Shown piece after piece: positions 10,118 through 21,382 of a stretch of DNA of 64,000 bases (positions within the stretch are counted from its first letter, which is position 1; every line of letters begins with the position of its first letter). A model generated the notes under the pieces. That model saw nothing but the letters and a program-made list of their open reading frames with translations. It was not told where the DNA came from and did not search any database. Location of the stretch: contig NZ_FNRO01000017.1 of the NCBI RefSeq assembly GCF_900107745.1, forward strand, positions 81,741 to 145,740, written 5' to 3'. Position numbers and translations under genes: made by a program. Origin of the DNA: Variovorax sp. YR216 (GTDB lineage: Bacteria > Pseudomonadota > Gammaproteobacteria > Burkholderiales > Burkholderiaceae_C).

Positions 10118-11507
10118 AACCACCTCCACACGCCGCCTCTTTGCCGCCGATGCCTTGCTGCCGACGGGTTGGGCGCGCGATGTCCTGCTCGAATGGGACG
10201 ACACCGGCAAGCTCTCGGCGGTCACGCCCGGCGTAGAGCCCAATGGCACCCGACGCGCCGCCGGCCCGGTGCTGCCCGGCATGCCGAACCTGCATTCGCA
10301 CGCCTTCCAGCGCGCCTTCGCGGGACTGACCGAATTTCGCGGCGAGGCCCAGGACAGCTTCTGGAGCTGGCGCACGCTCATGTACCGCTTCGCCGCGAAG
10401 ATCTCGCCGGAGCAGGTCGAGGCGATCGCGACCTGGCTCTACATCGAGATGCTCGAAGCGGGCTACACCTCGGTGTGCGAGTTCCACTACCTGCATCACG
10501 ATGCGGACGGGCGGCCGTACGCCGATGACGCCGAACTCTCGCTCGCGCTGTTGCGCGCGGCCAGGAACGCGGGCATCGGTTTGACGCTGCTGCCGGTGCT
10601 CTACCAGACCAGCGGCTTCGGCGGACTCGCGCCGAGCGAAGGGCAGAGGCGCTTCATCCGTTCGACCGATTCGATGCTGCGCCTGCTCGACCGCCTGCGC
10701 CCGGCGTGCGAGGCGCAGGGCGCGCGGCTCGGTCTCGCGCCGCATTCGCTGCGCGCAGTGCCGCCCGAGGGGTTGCGCGATGCGCTCGCGGGGCTCGATG
10801 CGATCGACCCCTCCGCGCCGGTCCACATCCACATTGCCGAGCAGACCGGCGAAGTCGATGCATGCCTGGCCTGGAGCGGCCAACGGCCGGTGGCCTGGCT
10901 GCTCGATCACGCACCGGTGAATGCGCGCTGGTGCCTCGTGCACGCCACGCACATGGACGCCGACGAATACCGCAGCGCGGCCGCCAGCGGCGCGGTCGCG
11001 GGCCTCTGCCTGACCACCGAGGCCAACCTCGGCGACGGCATCTTCGACTTCAACGCATGGCGTGCGGCCGGCGGCCGCTGGGGCGTGGGCTCCGACAGCC
11101 ATGCCTGCGTGAACGCGGCGGAGGAACTGATGATGCTGGAGTATGGCCAGCGCCTCGCCATGCGCCAGCGCAATGTCGGCGCCGATGCTGCACATCGCGA
11201 GGTCGCGACCGCGCTGACGCTTTCTGCGGTGCAAGGCGGCGCGCAGGCTGCGGGCCGTGCCGTCGGCGGGCTCGCGGTGGGCCAGCAGGCCGACTTCGTG
11301 GTGCTGGATGCAGCGCATGTCGCGCTGCAGGGGCTCTCCGCGCCGGACATGCTGTCGTCGCATGTGTTCGCAAGCCATCGCACCTCGGCGCTCGATGCCG
11401 TGTACGTCGCAGGGCAGGTGCGTGTGACCGGTGCCCGCCATGCCTTGCATCGCGAGGCCGCATCGACCTTCGTGGCGGCGCGCACCCAACTTCTCGCCAA
11501 GGACTGA
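10110..11507 (+). CDS. hutF: N-formimidoylglutamate deiminase
   Basis: HutF hydrolyses formimidoylglutamate to formylglutamate and ammonia, the branch that uses HutF plus HutG instead of a direct formiminoglutamase. The product is an amidohydrolase with MPNLHSHAFQRAFAG (metal HxH), HTHIAEQ-like HIHIAEQTGEV near 237 and GSDSHACVN (metal Asp, near 320). I place the start at the TTG at 10110 (465 residues), inside the end of hutI; the frame stays open further upstream but that part is unlike the family. Translational coupling to hutI is likely. Confidence 0.9.
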   Translation: MPETTSTRRLFAADALLPTGWARDVLLEWDDTGKLSAVTPGVEPNGTRRAAGPVLPGMPNLHSHAFQRAFAGLTEFRGEAQDSFWSWRTLMYRFAAKISPEQVEAIATWLYIEMLEAGYTSVCEFHYLHHDADGRPYADDAELSLALLRAARNAGIGLTLLPVLYQTSGFGGLAPSEGQRRFIRSTDSMLRLLDRLRPACEAQGARLGLAPHSLRAVPPEGLRDALAGLDAIDPSAPVHIHIAEQTGEVDACLAWSGQRPVAWLLDHAPVNARWCLVHATHMDADEYRSAAASGAVAGLCLTTEANLGDGIFDFNAWRAAGGRWGVGSDSHACVNAAEELMMLEYGQRLAMRQRNVGADAAHREVATALTLSAVQGGAQAAGRAVGGLAVGQQADFVVLDAAHVALQGLSAPDMLSSHVFASHRTSALDAVYVAGQVRVTGARHALHREAASTFVAARTQLLAKD

Positions 11508-11511
11508 CCTC

Positions 11512-12330
11512 ATGCCTTTCACAACCAACGAGCCCCCGTTCCGCTTCCGTCGCGGCACGCGGCCGCTCCTGATCTCGATGCCGCATGTCGGTACCCATGT
11601 GCCGCCGCAGCTCGCCGCGCGCCTGACCGACGAAGCGCGGCAGGTGCCGGACACCGACTGGCATCTCGAACGCCTCTACGACTTCGCGGACGAACTGGGC
11701 GCGTCGGTGCTGGTCGCGACGCACTCGCGGTACGTGGTCGACCTCAACCGCCCGCCGGACGGCGCGAGCCTGTACCCGGGGCAGAGCGTGACCGGCCTGT
11801 GCCCGGTCGATACCTTCGACGACACGCCGCTCTACACCGCTGGCGACGTGCCGGACGACGCCGAGATTGCCGCGCGCCGTGAAGCCATCTGGCTGCCCTA
11901 TCACCGGCAGCTCGCCGACGAACTCGCGCGCATCAAGGCCGAGCACGGCGTCGCGGCGCTGTGGGACGCGCATTCGATCCGCTCGGTGCTGCCGCGCTTC
12001 TTCGAAGGCAAGCTGCCGGACCTGAACCTCGGCACCGCGCAGGGCGCAAGCTGCGATCCGGCGCTCGCGCAGACGCTGCTGGGCGTCGCCAAGGAAGCGA
12101 CCGGCTTCACCAGCGTGCTCAACGGCCGCTTCACCGGCGGCTACATCACGCGCCACCACGGCCAGCCCGCGCAGGGCGTGCATGCGGTGCAGCTCGAGAT
12201 GACGCAGTGCAGCTACATGCAGGAGGCGCTGCCTTTCGACTATCTGCCAGCGGTCGCGGCGCGCGTGCAGCCGCACGTGCGGCGCATGCTCGAAGCGGCG
12301 CTGCAGTTCGTCGAATCGCGCAAGGGGTGA
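11512..12330 (+). CDS. hutG: N-formylglutamate deformylase
   Basis: HutG splits formylglutamate into formate and L-glutamate, completing the five-step route. The 272-residue product starts at ATG 11512 (upstream in-frame sequence overlaps hutF and is unlike the family) and has LLISMPHVGTHVP (about 20-32), LYDFADELG, and WDAHSIRSVLPRFFEGKLPD typical of the N-formylglutamate amidohydrolase family. It lies 4 bp after hutF. The downstream dehydrogenase starts at or just after its stop codon, so expression continues into the two non-canonical genes. Confidence 0.95.
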   Translation: MPFTTNEPPFRFRRGTRPLLISMPHVGTHVPPQLAARLTDEARQVPDTDWHLERLYDFADELGASVLVATHSRYVVDLNRPPDGASLYPGQSVTGLCPVDTFDDTPLYTAGDVPDDAEIAARREAIWLPYHRQLADELARIKAEHGVAALWDAHSIRSVLPRFFEGKLPDLNLGTAQGASCDPALAQTLLGVAKEATGFTSVLNGRFTGGYITRHHGQPAQGVHAVQLEMTQCSYMQEALPFDYLPAVAARVQPHVRRMLEAALQFVESRKG

Positions 12331-12335
12331 GGCAC

Positions 12336-13715
12336 GTGGAGCTCCTCGACGCCATCGCCCGCGAGATCGGGCCCGATCGCGTGCAGACGGGCGATGCGAT
12401 CCCGCCGCGCCACCTGACCGATTGGAGCGGCGCCGCGCCGGTGCGGCCGCTCGCGCTGATGCGTCCGCGCTCCACGGAAGAGGTCTCGGCGGTTCTGCGC
12501 CTGTGCAGTGCGCATCGCGTGCCAGTGGTACCGCAGGGCGGCCTCACGGGCCTCGCGGGTGCGGCGGTGCCGAACGGCGATGCGATCGCGCTGTCGCTCG
12601 ACCGCATGAACGCCATCGAGTCGCTGGATGCGGCCGCGGCCACCATCACCGTGCAGGCGGGCGCCACGCTGGAGGCGGTGCAGCAGGCCGCCGCCGCACA
12701 GGGCCTGCTGTTCGGCGTCGACCTCGGCGCGCGCGGGTCCTGCCAGATCGGCGGCAATCTCGCGACCAATGCCGGCGGCAACGGCGTGCTGCAGTTCGGG
12801 ATGATGCGCGAGCAGACGCTGGGCCTCGAAGTCGTGCTGGCCGACGGCAGTGTGCTGCCGATGCTGCGGCCCATGATCAAGAACAACACGGGCTATGACC
12901 TCAAGCAGTTCTTCATCGGTGCCGAAGGCACGCTCGGCGTGATCACGCGGGCCGTGCTGCGCCTGCATCCCGCGCCGCAAGCCCGGGCGACCACGCTGGT
13001 GGCACTGCCTGGTTTCGATGCGGCGCTGGCTTTGCTCGGAAGGCTCCAGGCGCGCTTCCCCGGCGCGGTCGGGGCCTTCGAGCTGATGTGGCGCGATTTC
13101 ATCGAGACCTCGCTAAGGTGGCAGAAGCTGCGCGAGCCCTTCGAGATGGCCCATCCCTTCGCCGCGCTGGTCGATGTCGTCGGCGACGACGAGGCCGCAT
13201 TGCGCGATGCGCTCGAGGACGTCCTGGGCGGCGCGATGGAGGACGGCATCGCCGCCGATGCAGCCATCGCGCAATCGCACGCCCAGGCGCAGGCGTTCTG
13301 GAAGATCCGCGAAGCGACGGCGGAGTTGCCGGTGCACATGCACCCCCCGATCAATTTCGACGTGAGCTTGCCGATGCGTGAGATCGGCCGCTTTGCCGAG
13401 GTCTGCCGCGCGGCGTTCGATGCGCGTTGGCCGGGGCACCACTCGCTGTTCTTCGGCCACGTGGGTGACAGCAACCTGCACATCACGACCGACGGGCATT
13501 CGATCGGTGGCGAGGCGGAGGAACTCGAACGCGTCGTCTATGCACAGGTGGCCGCGTTTGGCGGAAGCGTCTCCGCCGAGCACGGCATCGGCCTGCACAA
13601 GAAGCCGTACCTCGGTGCGAGCCGCACGCCGGCGGAACTGGCCGTCATGCGCGCCATCAAGCAGGCGCTCGATCCCCACCATCTTCTCAACCCCGGCAAG
13701 GTCTTCGACATATGA
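12336..13715 (+). CDS. FAD-linked 2-hydroxyacid dehydrogenase (GlcD/D-lactate dehydrogenase type) in the hut operon
   Basis: A 459-residue flavoprotein with a PCMH FAD-binding domain (GGLTGLAGAAVPNGDAIALS near 70-90, GGNLATNAGGNG near 139) and the FAD-oxidase C domain (HVGDSNLHI near 375, EHGIGLHKK near 415, the latter two with metal and substrate-binding His). Family members oxidise D-2-hydroxyacids such as D-lactate, glycolate or 2-hydroxyglutarate. GTG at 12336 has AAGGGG 8 bases upstream; a GTG at 12327 is an alternative. Its place between hutG and a HisC-like aminotransferase, with a 4-bp overlap to the latter, suggests that it oxidises imidazolelactate to imidazolepyruvate; this is inference. 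It could also be a displaced glycolate-oxidase GlcD. Confidence 0.85.
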   Translation: MELLDAIAREIGPDRVQTGDAIPPRHLTDWSGAAPVRPLALMRPRSTEEVSAVLRLCSAHRVPVVPQGGLTGLAGAAVPNGDAIALSLDRMNAIESLDAAAATITVQAGATLEAVQQAAAAQGLLFGVDLGARGSCQIGGNLATNAGGNGVLQFGMMREQTLGLEVVLADGSVLPMLRPMIKNNTGYDLKQFFIGAEGTLGVITRAVLRLHPAPQARATTLVALPGFDAALALLGRLQARFPGAVGAFELMWRDFIETSLRWQKLREPFEMAHPFAALVDVVGDDEAALRDALEDVLGGAMEDGIAADAAIAQSHAQAQAFWKIREATAELPVHMHPPINFDVSLPMREIGRFAEVCRAAFDARWPGHHSLFFGHVGDSNLHITTDGHSIGGEAEELERVVYAQVAAFGGSVSAEHGIGLHKKPYLGASRTPAELAVMRAIKQALDPHHLLNPGKVFDI

Positions 13716-14839
13716 ACGCATCCGTCATCCGCGAACTCGTGCGCCCCGAGGTTCCCTCGCTTCCGCCGTACAACGCGGGCCTCTCGTCCGAAGCCGTGCG
13801 GCAGCGCTACGGCGCCTCGCACATTTCGCGCCTCGCGAGCAACGAGAACCCCTACGGCGCCAGCCCGGCGGTGGCGAAGGCGCTGGTGGACCTCGCGCTG
13901 CGTGCCGGCACCTATCCGGATGCGAACTGCACCGCGCTGCGATCGGCCATTGCCGGGCGCACGGGCGCGCGTGCGGATCAGATCGTCATCGGCAATGGCT
14001 CCGAGTCCATTCTCCAGATGCTTTGCCAGGCCTTTCTCTCGCCCGGCGACCGCGTGCTGACGCAGCGTCCCGCCTTCGGTCTGCACGAGATCTATCCGCG
14101 CATGATGGGCGCGACGGTCGAACTGCTCGCCCTCACGCCGTCGCTGGCGTTCGATCTCGATGCCTGGTGCGAAGCATTGGCGCGCGGGCCGAAGATCGCC
14201 ATGCTCGCCAATCCCTCGAACCCTGTCGGCTGCATGTTCGATGCGAAGGCCTTCGCGCGTCTGCTCGAAGCGACGCCGGCCGCTACCCTGCTGGTGATCG
14301 ACGAGGCCTACTACGAGTACGCGCGACTGGCGAGCGGATTCCCCGACGCGCTGGCGATGCTGCGCGAGCAGTCGCGTCCCTGGATCGTCCTGCGCACCTT
14401 CTCGAAGGCCTGGGGGCTCGCGGCGCTGCGCGTCGGCTACGGCATCGCATCCGACGCATCACTGATCGAGTGGCTCGACCGTGTGCGCACGCCGTTCAAC
14501 GTCAACGAGGCGGCACAGGCTGCCGCGCTGGCTGCGTGGGGCGATGCCCCGTTCATGGAGCAGGCGGTTGCAGAGACGGTCAGGCAGCGCGCATCGATGG
14601 AGCAGGCGCTGCGTGCCCTCGCCGTGCCCGGGTTGCGCATCGCGCCGTCGGCGGCGAACTTCCTCTTCATCGACCTGGCGCGGGCGAACGGGCCAGTCAA
14701 CGAGGCGCTGCTCGCGCGCGGCATCATCGTCAAGCCGTGGAAGGAGCCGGGCTTCGAGAACTTCATCCGCGTCTCGATCGGCACCGCGGACGACAACGCA
14801 CGCTTCGTGGGCGCGCTGCGCGAGATCCTCGGCGCTTAA
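13712..14839 (+). CDS. HisC-like PLP aminotransferase, last gene of the hut operon
   Basis: The 375-residue class I/II aminotransferase resembles histidinol-phosphate aminotransferase: LASNENPYGASP near 45, the NPSNPVGCMF region near 171, DEAYYEY near 196, and FSKAWGLAALRVGY with the PLP lysine at about 232. HisC-like enzymes act on imidazole and aromatic side chains. Here the gene overlaps the FAD dehydrogenase by 4 bp and ends the hut run, away from any biosynthetic his gene, so a catabolic role such as imidazolepyruvate to histidine is plausible (inference). A true biosynthetic HisC that has moved cannot be excluded. Confidence 0.85.
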   Translation: MNASVIRELVRPEVPSLPPYNAGLSSEAVRQRYGASHISRLASNENPYGASPAVAKALVDLALRAGTYPDANCTALRSAIAGRTGARADQIVIGNGSESILQMLCQAFLSPGDRVLTQRPAFGLHEIYPRMMGATVELLALTPSLAFDLDAWCEALARGPKIAMLANPSNPVGCMFDAKAFARLLEATPAATLLVIDEAYYEYARLASGFPDALAMLREQSRPWIVLRTFSKAWGLAALRVGYGIASDASLIEWLDRVRTPFNVNEAAQAAALAAWGDAPFMEQAVAETVRQRASMEQALRALAVPGLRIAPSAANFLFIDLARANGPVNEALLARGIIVKPWKEPGFENFIRVSIGTADDNARFVGALREILGA

Positions 14840-14859
14840 CTGACGGGGCGACGGCAAGA

Positions 14860-14876
14860 CCCGCCGCCGCGGCGGG
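14860..14876 (+). terminator. GC-rich hairpin after the hut operon
   Basis: CCCGCCG-CCG-CGGCGGG forms a perfect 7-bp stem 20 bp after the aminotransferase stop. There is no following T-run, so it may be a weak or Rho-assisted end, or only an RNA 3' stabiliser, between the hut unit and metH1. Confidence 0.35.
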
Positions 14877-14891
14877 CGAAGGGGCGCTTTC

Positions 14892-14897
14892 TACAAT
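14892..14897 (+). promoter_or_regulatory. candidate -10 box of metH1, close to the start codon
   Basis: TACAAT ends 7 bp before the ATG at 14905, so transcription from it would begin at or next to the start codon, giving a leaderless or nearly leaderless mRNA. No clear ribosome-binding sequence precedes this ATG, which fits. No convincing -35 hexamer is visible at the usual distance. Confidence 0.4.
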
Positions 14898-14904
14898 CGC
14901 GTCC

Positions 14905-15951
<1,047 letters not shown>

Positions 15952-16122
15952 GGCGCAGTCTTGCGCACCCGCGCTCGGCATGTGAAGCCGAGGTGAAGAG
16001 GCTTTCCAAACGTTGGCGAAGGTGCACGACGGGGGTCGCCCCGCCGTTGTCAATCAACGGCCGTGTCCGATTGACACCGCCAATGCGGCCCACCTAACCT
16101 GACCCGCAAAGGATTTCCATAC

Positions 16123-16938
16123 ATGCACAAACAGACTTGGCGATGGATCGGCACTTGCGCCATCGCGCTTTCGCTCCCGCTGGCCGCGGCGGCGCAACAG
16201 GCTTTCACGCGGGGCAGCGTCAACCTTCGGGCCGGGCCTTCGAGTTCGTATCCGCTCGTCGCGGTGCTCGCCCCGGGCCAGCCGCTGCAGGTGATGGGCT
16301 GCACCGCCGGCTTCGGCTGGTGCGACGTCGTGCTGTCGGACGGGCTTCGTGGCTGGGCCTATGCGGGCAGCCTCGACTACGCCTACGAAGAGCAGCACGT
16401 GCCGCTGGCGGCCTACGGCGCGGTGATCGGTGTGCCGATCGTGACCTTCGCGATCGGCAGCTACTGGGGCGACTACTACCGCGATCGCCCCTGGTACAGC
16501 CAGCCCCGCTGGTGGGGCGGCAGGCCGCCACCGCCGCCGGTGTCCGGATGGCGCCCGCTGCCCGCGCCGGTTCCTGCATGGCGGCCGAATCCCTGGCCGG
16601 GCTACGGCCCTGGCTATCACCCGCCGGTGGGCGCGAGGCCACCGGCTCCGGCCTTCCGGCCTCCGCCGCCGGTGGGGTTCCGTCCGCCGATGGATCCGGG
16701 TCACCGGCCGCCGTCACCGCCCGCCGGGATACGGCCGCCGGCGCCGGATCATGGCTTCCGCCCGGGTGGGCCCGGCCGTCCGGACTGGAACCCCGGCCGG
16801 CCGCGGGGAGAACAAGGTGGCGGACACGGCCGTGGCGGCGACCAGGGCAACCGTGGCGGGCATGGTGAGGGCGGCGGCCGCGGCGATCATGGCGGCGGCA
16901 ACGATCGAGGCCAGGGACGCGGCCACGGCGACCGCTGA
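16123..16938 (+). CDS. exported SH3-domain protein with Pro/Gly-rich C-terminal half
   Basis: The 271-residue product has a signal peptide (MHKQTWRWIGTCAIALSLPLAAAAQQ, cut near 25), a bacterial SH3 (SH3b) domain at about 28-90 (FTRGSVNLRAGPSSSYPLVA, GWAYAGSL), a short hydrophobic stretch (about 103-118), a Trp/Pro-rich section, and a tail rich in PPP, RPP and GG repeats ending in His/Gly/Arg. SH3b domains of exported proteins often bind cell-wall peptides, but no catalytic domain is seen. Function is unknown. It is an independent gene inserted between the two metH halves; preceded by AAAGGATTTCC. Confidence 0.75.
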   Translation: MHKQTWRWIGTCAIALSLPLAAAAQQAFTRGSVNLRAGPSSSYPLVAVLAPGQPLQVMGCTAGFGWCDVVLSDGLRGWAYAGSLDYAYEEQHVPLAAYGAVIGVPIVTFAIGSYWGDYYRDRPWYSQPRWWGGRPPPPPVSGWRPLPAPVPAWRPNPWPGYGPGYHPPVGARPPAPAFRPPPPVGFRPPMDPGHRPPSPPAGIRPPAPDHGFRPGGPGRPDWNPGRPRGEQGGGHGRGGDQGNRGGHGEGGGRGDHGGGNDRGQGRGHGDR

Positions 16939-16947
16939 CGCGCGGCC

Positions 16948-17835
16948 TCAGTCCTTCTTCCGCGCGATCAGTTCCACGAAGCGCTGGGCACCCAGCCCCA
17001 GCGGGCGCTCGCGCGACCACACCACGTCGACCCACAGATCGAGTCCGTTCGAGAGGTTCTCGAACGGGATTTCGATGAGCGCACCTGCCGCGACATGCGG
17101 GCGCGCGAAATTGCGCGGCAGCCAGCCCCAGCCCAGCCCCGCGGTGATCAGGCTCAGCGCCGCGAGCGCGTTGTCGGTGCGCCAGACATGCCGCGCGAAG
17201 ACGAAGCGCGGGTCGCTGGTCGCCAGGTCGCGCCCCGCGACCACGATCTGGCGCGTGGTCGTCAGATGCGCCTCGCGCAGCCGCCCTCCGGCCGCAGCGA
17301 GCACCGGATGGTCGGGCGCCATCACGGCCACCATGGTGTCGTTGGCCACCTCCTGAAACCCCTCGCGACCGTCGAGGCTGGGCCGCTCGAAGACCAGCGC
17401 GAGCTGCGCCCGCCCGCTGTGCAGCAGCGCCAGCGCGTCGGCCTGCGGGGCGGCAAGCACCTCGACTTCCAGCAGCGGGTATTCCTGCGCCAGGGCCGCC
17501 AGCGCGCCGCTCCAGGGCGCGGCGAGCAGCTCGGGTGCGATGGCGAGCGTCAGTCGGTCCTCGAGGCCCTGCGTCAAGGCGAGCGCCTGCACCTGCAGCT
17601 GCTTGAGCTGCGAAGCGAGCAGCCGGGCCTGCGGCTCCAGCGAACGCGCGGCAGCGGTCGGCTGGGGCTCACGGCCGCTGCGGTCGAAGAGCTGGAGATC
17701 CAGTTCCGCCTCGAGGTTGGCGATCGCCATGCTGACCGCGGACGGCACCCGCCCCAGCGCGCGCGCGGCGGCCGAGAAGGAGCCGTGGTCGATGACAGCC
17801 AGGAAGACTTCCACGTTGTCGCTCGAAAAACTCAT
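16948..17835 (-). CDS. LysR-family regulator, divergent to a PACE efflux gene
   Basis: The 295-residue product has the LysR winged helix (FLAVIDHGSFSAAARALGRVPSAVSMAIANLEAE would span about 10-45; key part SFSAAARALGRVPSAVS) and an effector domain (about 90-290). Its gene is back to back with the PACE pump at 17935, and two inverted repeats lie between them, so it probably activates the pump in response to the exported compound. This LysR-aceI arrangement is known for AceI-type chlorhexidine pumps. Inducer is not predictable. Confidence 0.88.
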   Translation of the reverse strand: MSFSSDNVEVFLAVIDHGSFSAAARALGRVPSAVSMAIANLEAELDLQLFDRSGREPQPTAAARSLEPQARLLASQLKQLQVQALALTQGLEDRLTLAIAPELLAAPWSGALAALAQEYPLLEVEVLAAPQADALALLHSGRAQLALVFERPSLDGREGFQEVANDTMVAVMAPDHPVLAAAGGRLREAHLTTTRQIVVAGRDLATSDPRFVFARHVWRTDNALAALSLITAGLGWGWLPRNFARPHVAAGALIEIPFENLSNGLDLWVDVVWSRERPLGLGAQRFVELIARKKD

Positions 17836-17844
17836 GGCGCCGAT

Positions 17845-17900
17845 CTTTCAACAAAACTGAAAGAAGATGACTTTATATGTCAGTAGATCGAACATAAAGT
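17845..17900. promoter_or_regulatory. inverted repeats between LysR and PACE genes
   Basis: CTTTCA-N7-TGAAAG (17845-17863) is a perfect 6-bp inverted repeat with the spacing of a LysR box. A second one, ACTTTATATGT (17870-17880) with ACATAAAGT (17892-17900), follows directly. Both lie in the 99-bp gap between the divergent starts, with A/T-rich sequence suited to promoters for either gene. Binding by the LysR protein is inferred. Confidence 0.5.
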
Positions 17901-17934
17901 ACGGCTCAGCAGCAACCAACACAGGATCGATTTC

Positions 17935-18372
17935 ATGCAAGGGCTCAAGCGTCGCGTGGTCTACATCAGCCTCTACGAAGGCATCGCCATCGTGGCGGCC
18001 AGCGCGGGTTTGTCGCTGATGTCGGGCCAGGGGATGGGGCACTCGGGCGTGGTTGCGGTGATCGCGTCGGTCATCGCGGTCTTGTGGAACCTGAGCTTCA
18101 ATGCCCTGTTCGAACGCTGGGAATCCCGCCAGGCGGTTCGCGGCCGCAGCGTCAAGCGCCGGATCGCGCATGCAATCGGTTTCGAAGGCGGTCTCGTCGC
18201 CTTCCTGGTGCCGGTTTTCGCGTGGTGGCTGAACGTCAGCCTGTGGGAAGCGCTGGTGATGGATCTGGGCCTCGTCGTGTTCTTCCTGGTCTACACCTTC
18301 GTCTTCAACTGGGCCTTCGACATGCTCTTCGGCCTGCCCGCGGCAGCGACCGGCGAAGCCCAGCCGGCGTAA
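17935..18372 (+). CDS. PACE-family (AceI-type) multidrug efflux transporter
   Basis: The 145-residue membrane protein has four hydrophobic helices arranged as two repeated bacterial-transmembrane-pair units: RRVVYISLYEGIAIV (about 5-20) and its counterpart RIAHAIGFEGGLVAF (about 78-92), each with a membrane-embedded acidic residue (E15, E87 region) that PACE proteins use for proton-coupled export of biocides such as chlorhexidine or of short diamines. The cytosolic link RWESRQAVRGRSVKRR is strongly basic. Divergent LysR regulator supports inducible expression. Its TAA stop overlaps a TAAAAT box that could drive metH2. Confidence 0.88.
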   Translation: MQGLKRRVVYISLYEGIAIVAASAGLSLMSGQGMGHSGVVAVIASVIAVLWNLSFNALFERWESRQAVRGRSVKRRIAHAIGFEGGLVAFLVPVFAWWLNVSLWEALVMDLGLVVFFLVYTFVFNWAFDMLFGLPAAATGEAQPA

Positions 18373-18382
18373 AATCCGCGCT

Positions 18383-18461
18383 CCCCAAGGAGCGTTGCAG
18401 CGCCACCGCCCCCTCGCGCTGCGCGAGGGGCGAGGCGTCAGGCTTGGGTTCAACGACGCTC
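18383..18461 (+). ncRNA. S-adenosylhomocysteine (SAH) riboswitch upstream of metH2
   Basis: The leader fits the SAH riboswitch architecture: P1 CCCAAG (18384-18389) pairs with CTTGGG (18443-18448); GAGCGT (18390-18395) pairs with ACGCTC (18456-18461) to form the pseudoknot P4; P2 includes CGCC (18401-18404) with GGCG (18434-18437) and a long hairpin CCCCTCGCG/CGCGAGGGG (18410-18430). The conserved GGAGCGYTGC and CAGGCTTGGG segments are present. Class members switch on genes that remove SAH; methionine synthase consumes the homocysteine released from it. The start codon is 28 bp further on. Confidence 0.82.
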
Positions 18462-18489
18462 GCCTGACCCCGATCTTCCAGGTGAGCGC

Positions 18490-21243
<2,754 letters not shown>

Positions 21244-21291
21244 CCGTTCCTGTTCTTGGCGGCGCGCAGCGCACGCCCGTTCGCAGGCTGC

Positions 21292-21378
21292 CATGGAACC
21301 GGCTTTGCCGGGCCACCGGCAGCGCCCCCGGTAGGGGGGTGGCGAAGCGACACGAAGTGCGCGCAGCCTGGGGGGGAG
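21292..21378 (+). repeat. intergenic palindromic repeat, copy A
   Basis: About 87 bp containing GGAACCGGCTTTGCCGGGCC, a C-run/G-run hairpin, and CGACACGAAGTGCGCG..CCTGGGGG. The same blocks occur at 42306 (inverted), 49334 and 53730. It fills the 139-bp gap between metH2 and the GT-C gene. The ACCGGCTTTGCCGGG part forms a stem, so it may act at RNA 3' ends. Confidence 0.75.
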
Positions 21379-21382
21379 CCCG

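Noticed and set aside
12336..13715. Plain annotation as glcD of the glycolate oxidase complex.
   Set aside because: Sequence family allows it, but it lies 36 kb from glcEF and overlaps a HisC-like gene inside the hut operon; kept as an alternative only.
16739..16938. Gly/His/Arg-rich DNA repeats at the end of the SH3-domain gene as a CRISPR or satellite array.
   Set aside because: The repeats are short, imperfect and in frame with the Pro/Gly-rich protein tail; there are no uniform spacers.
18373..18489. A cobalamin riboswitch ahead of metH2.
   Set aside because: Expected for some B12-dependent genes, but no B12-box or long multi-stem leader is present; the 117 bp fit the much smaller SAH riboswitch instead.
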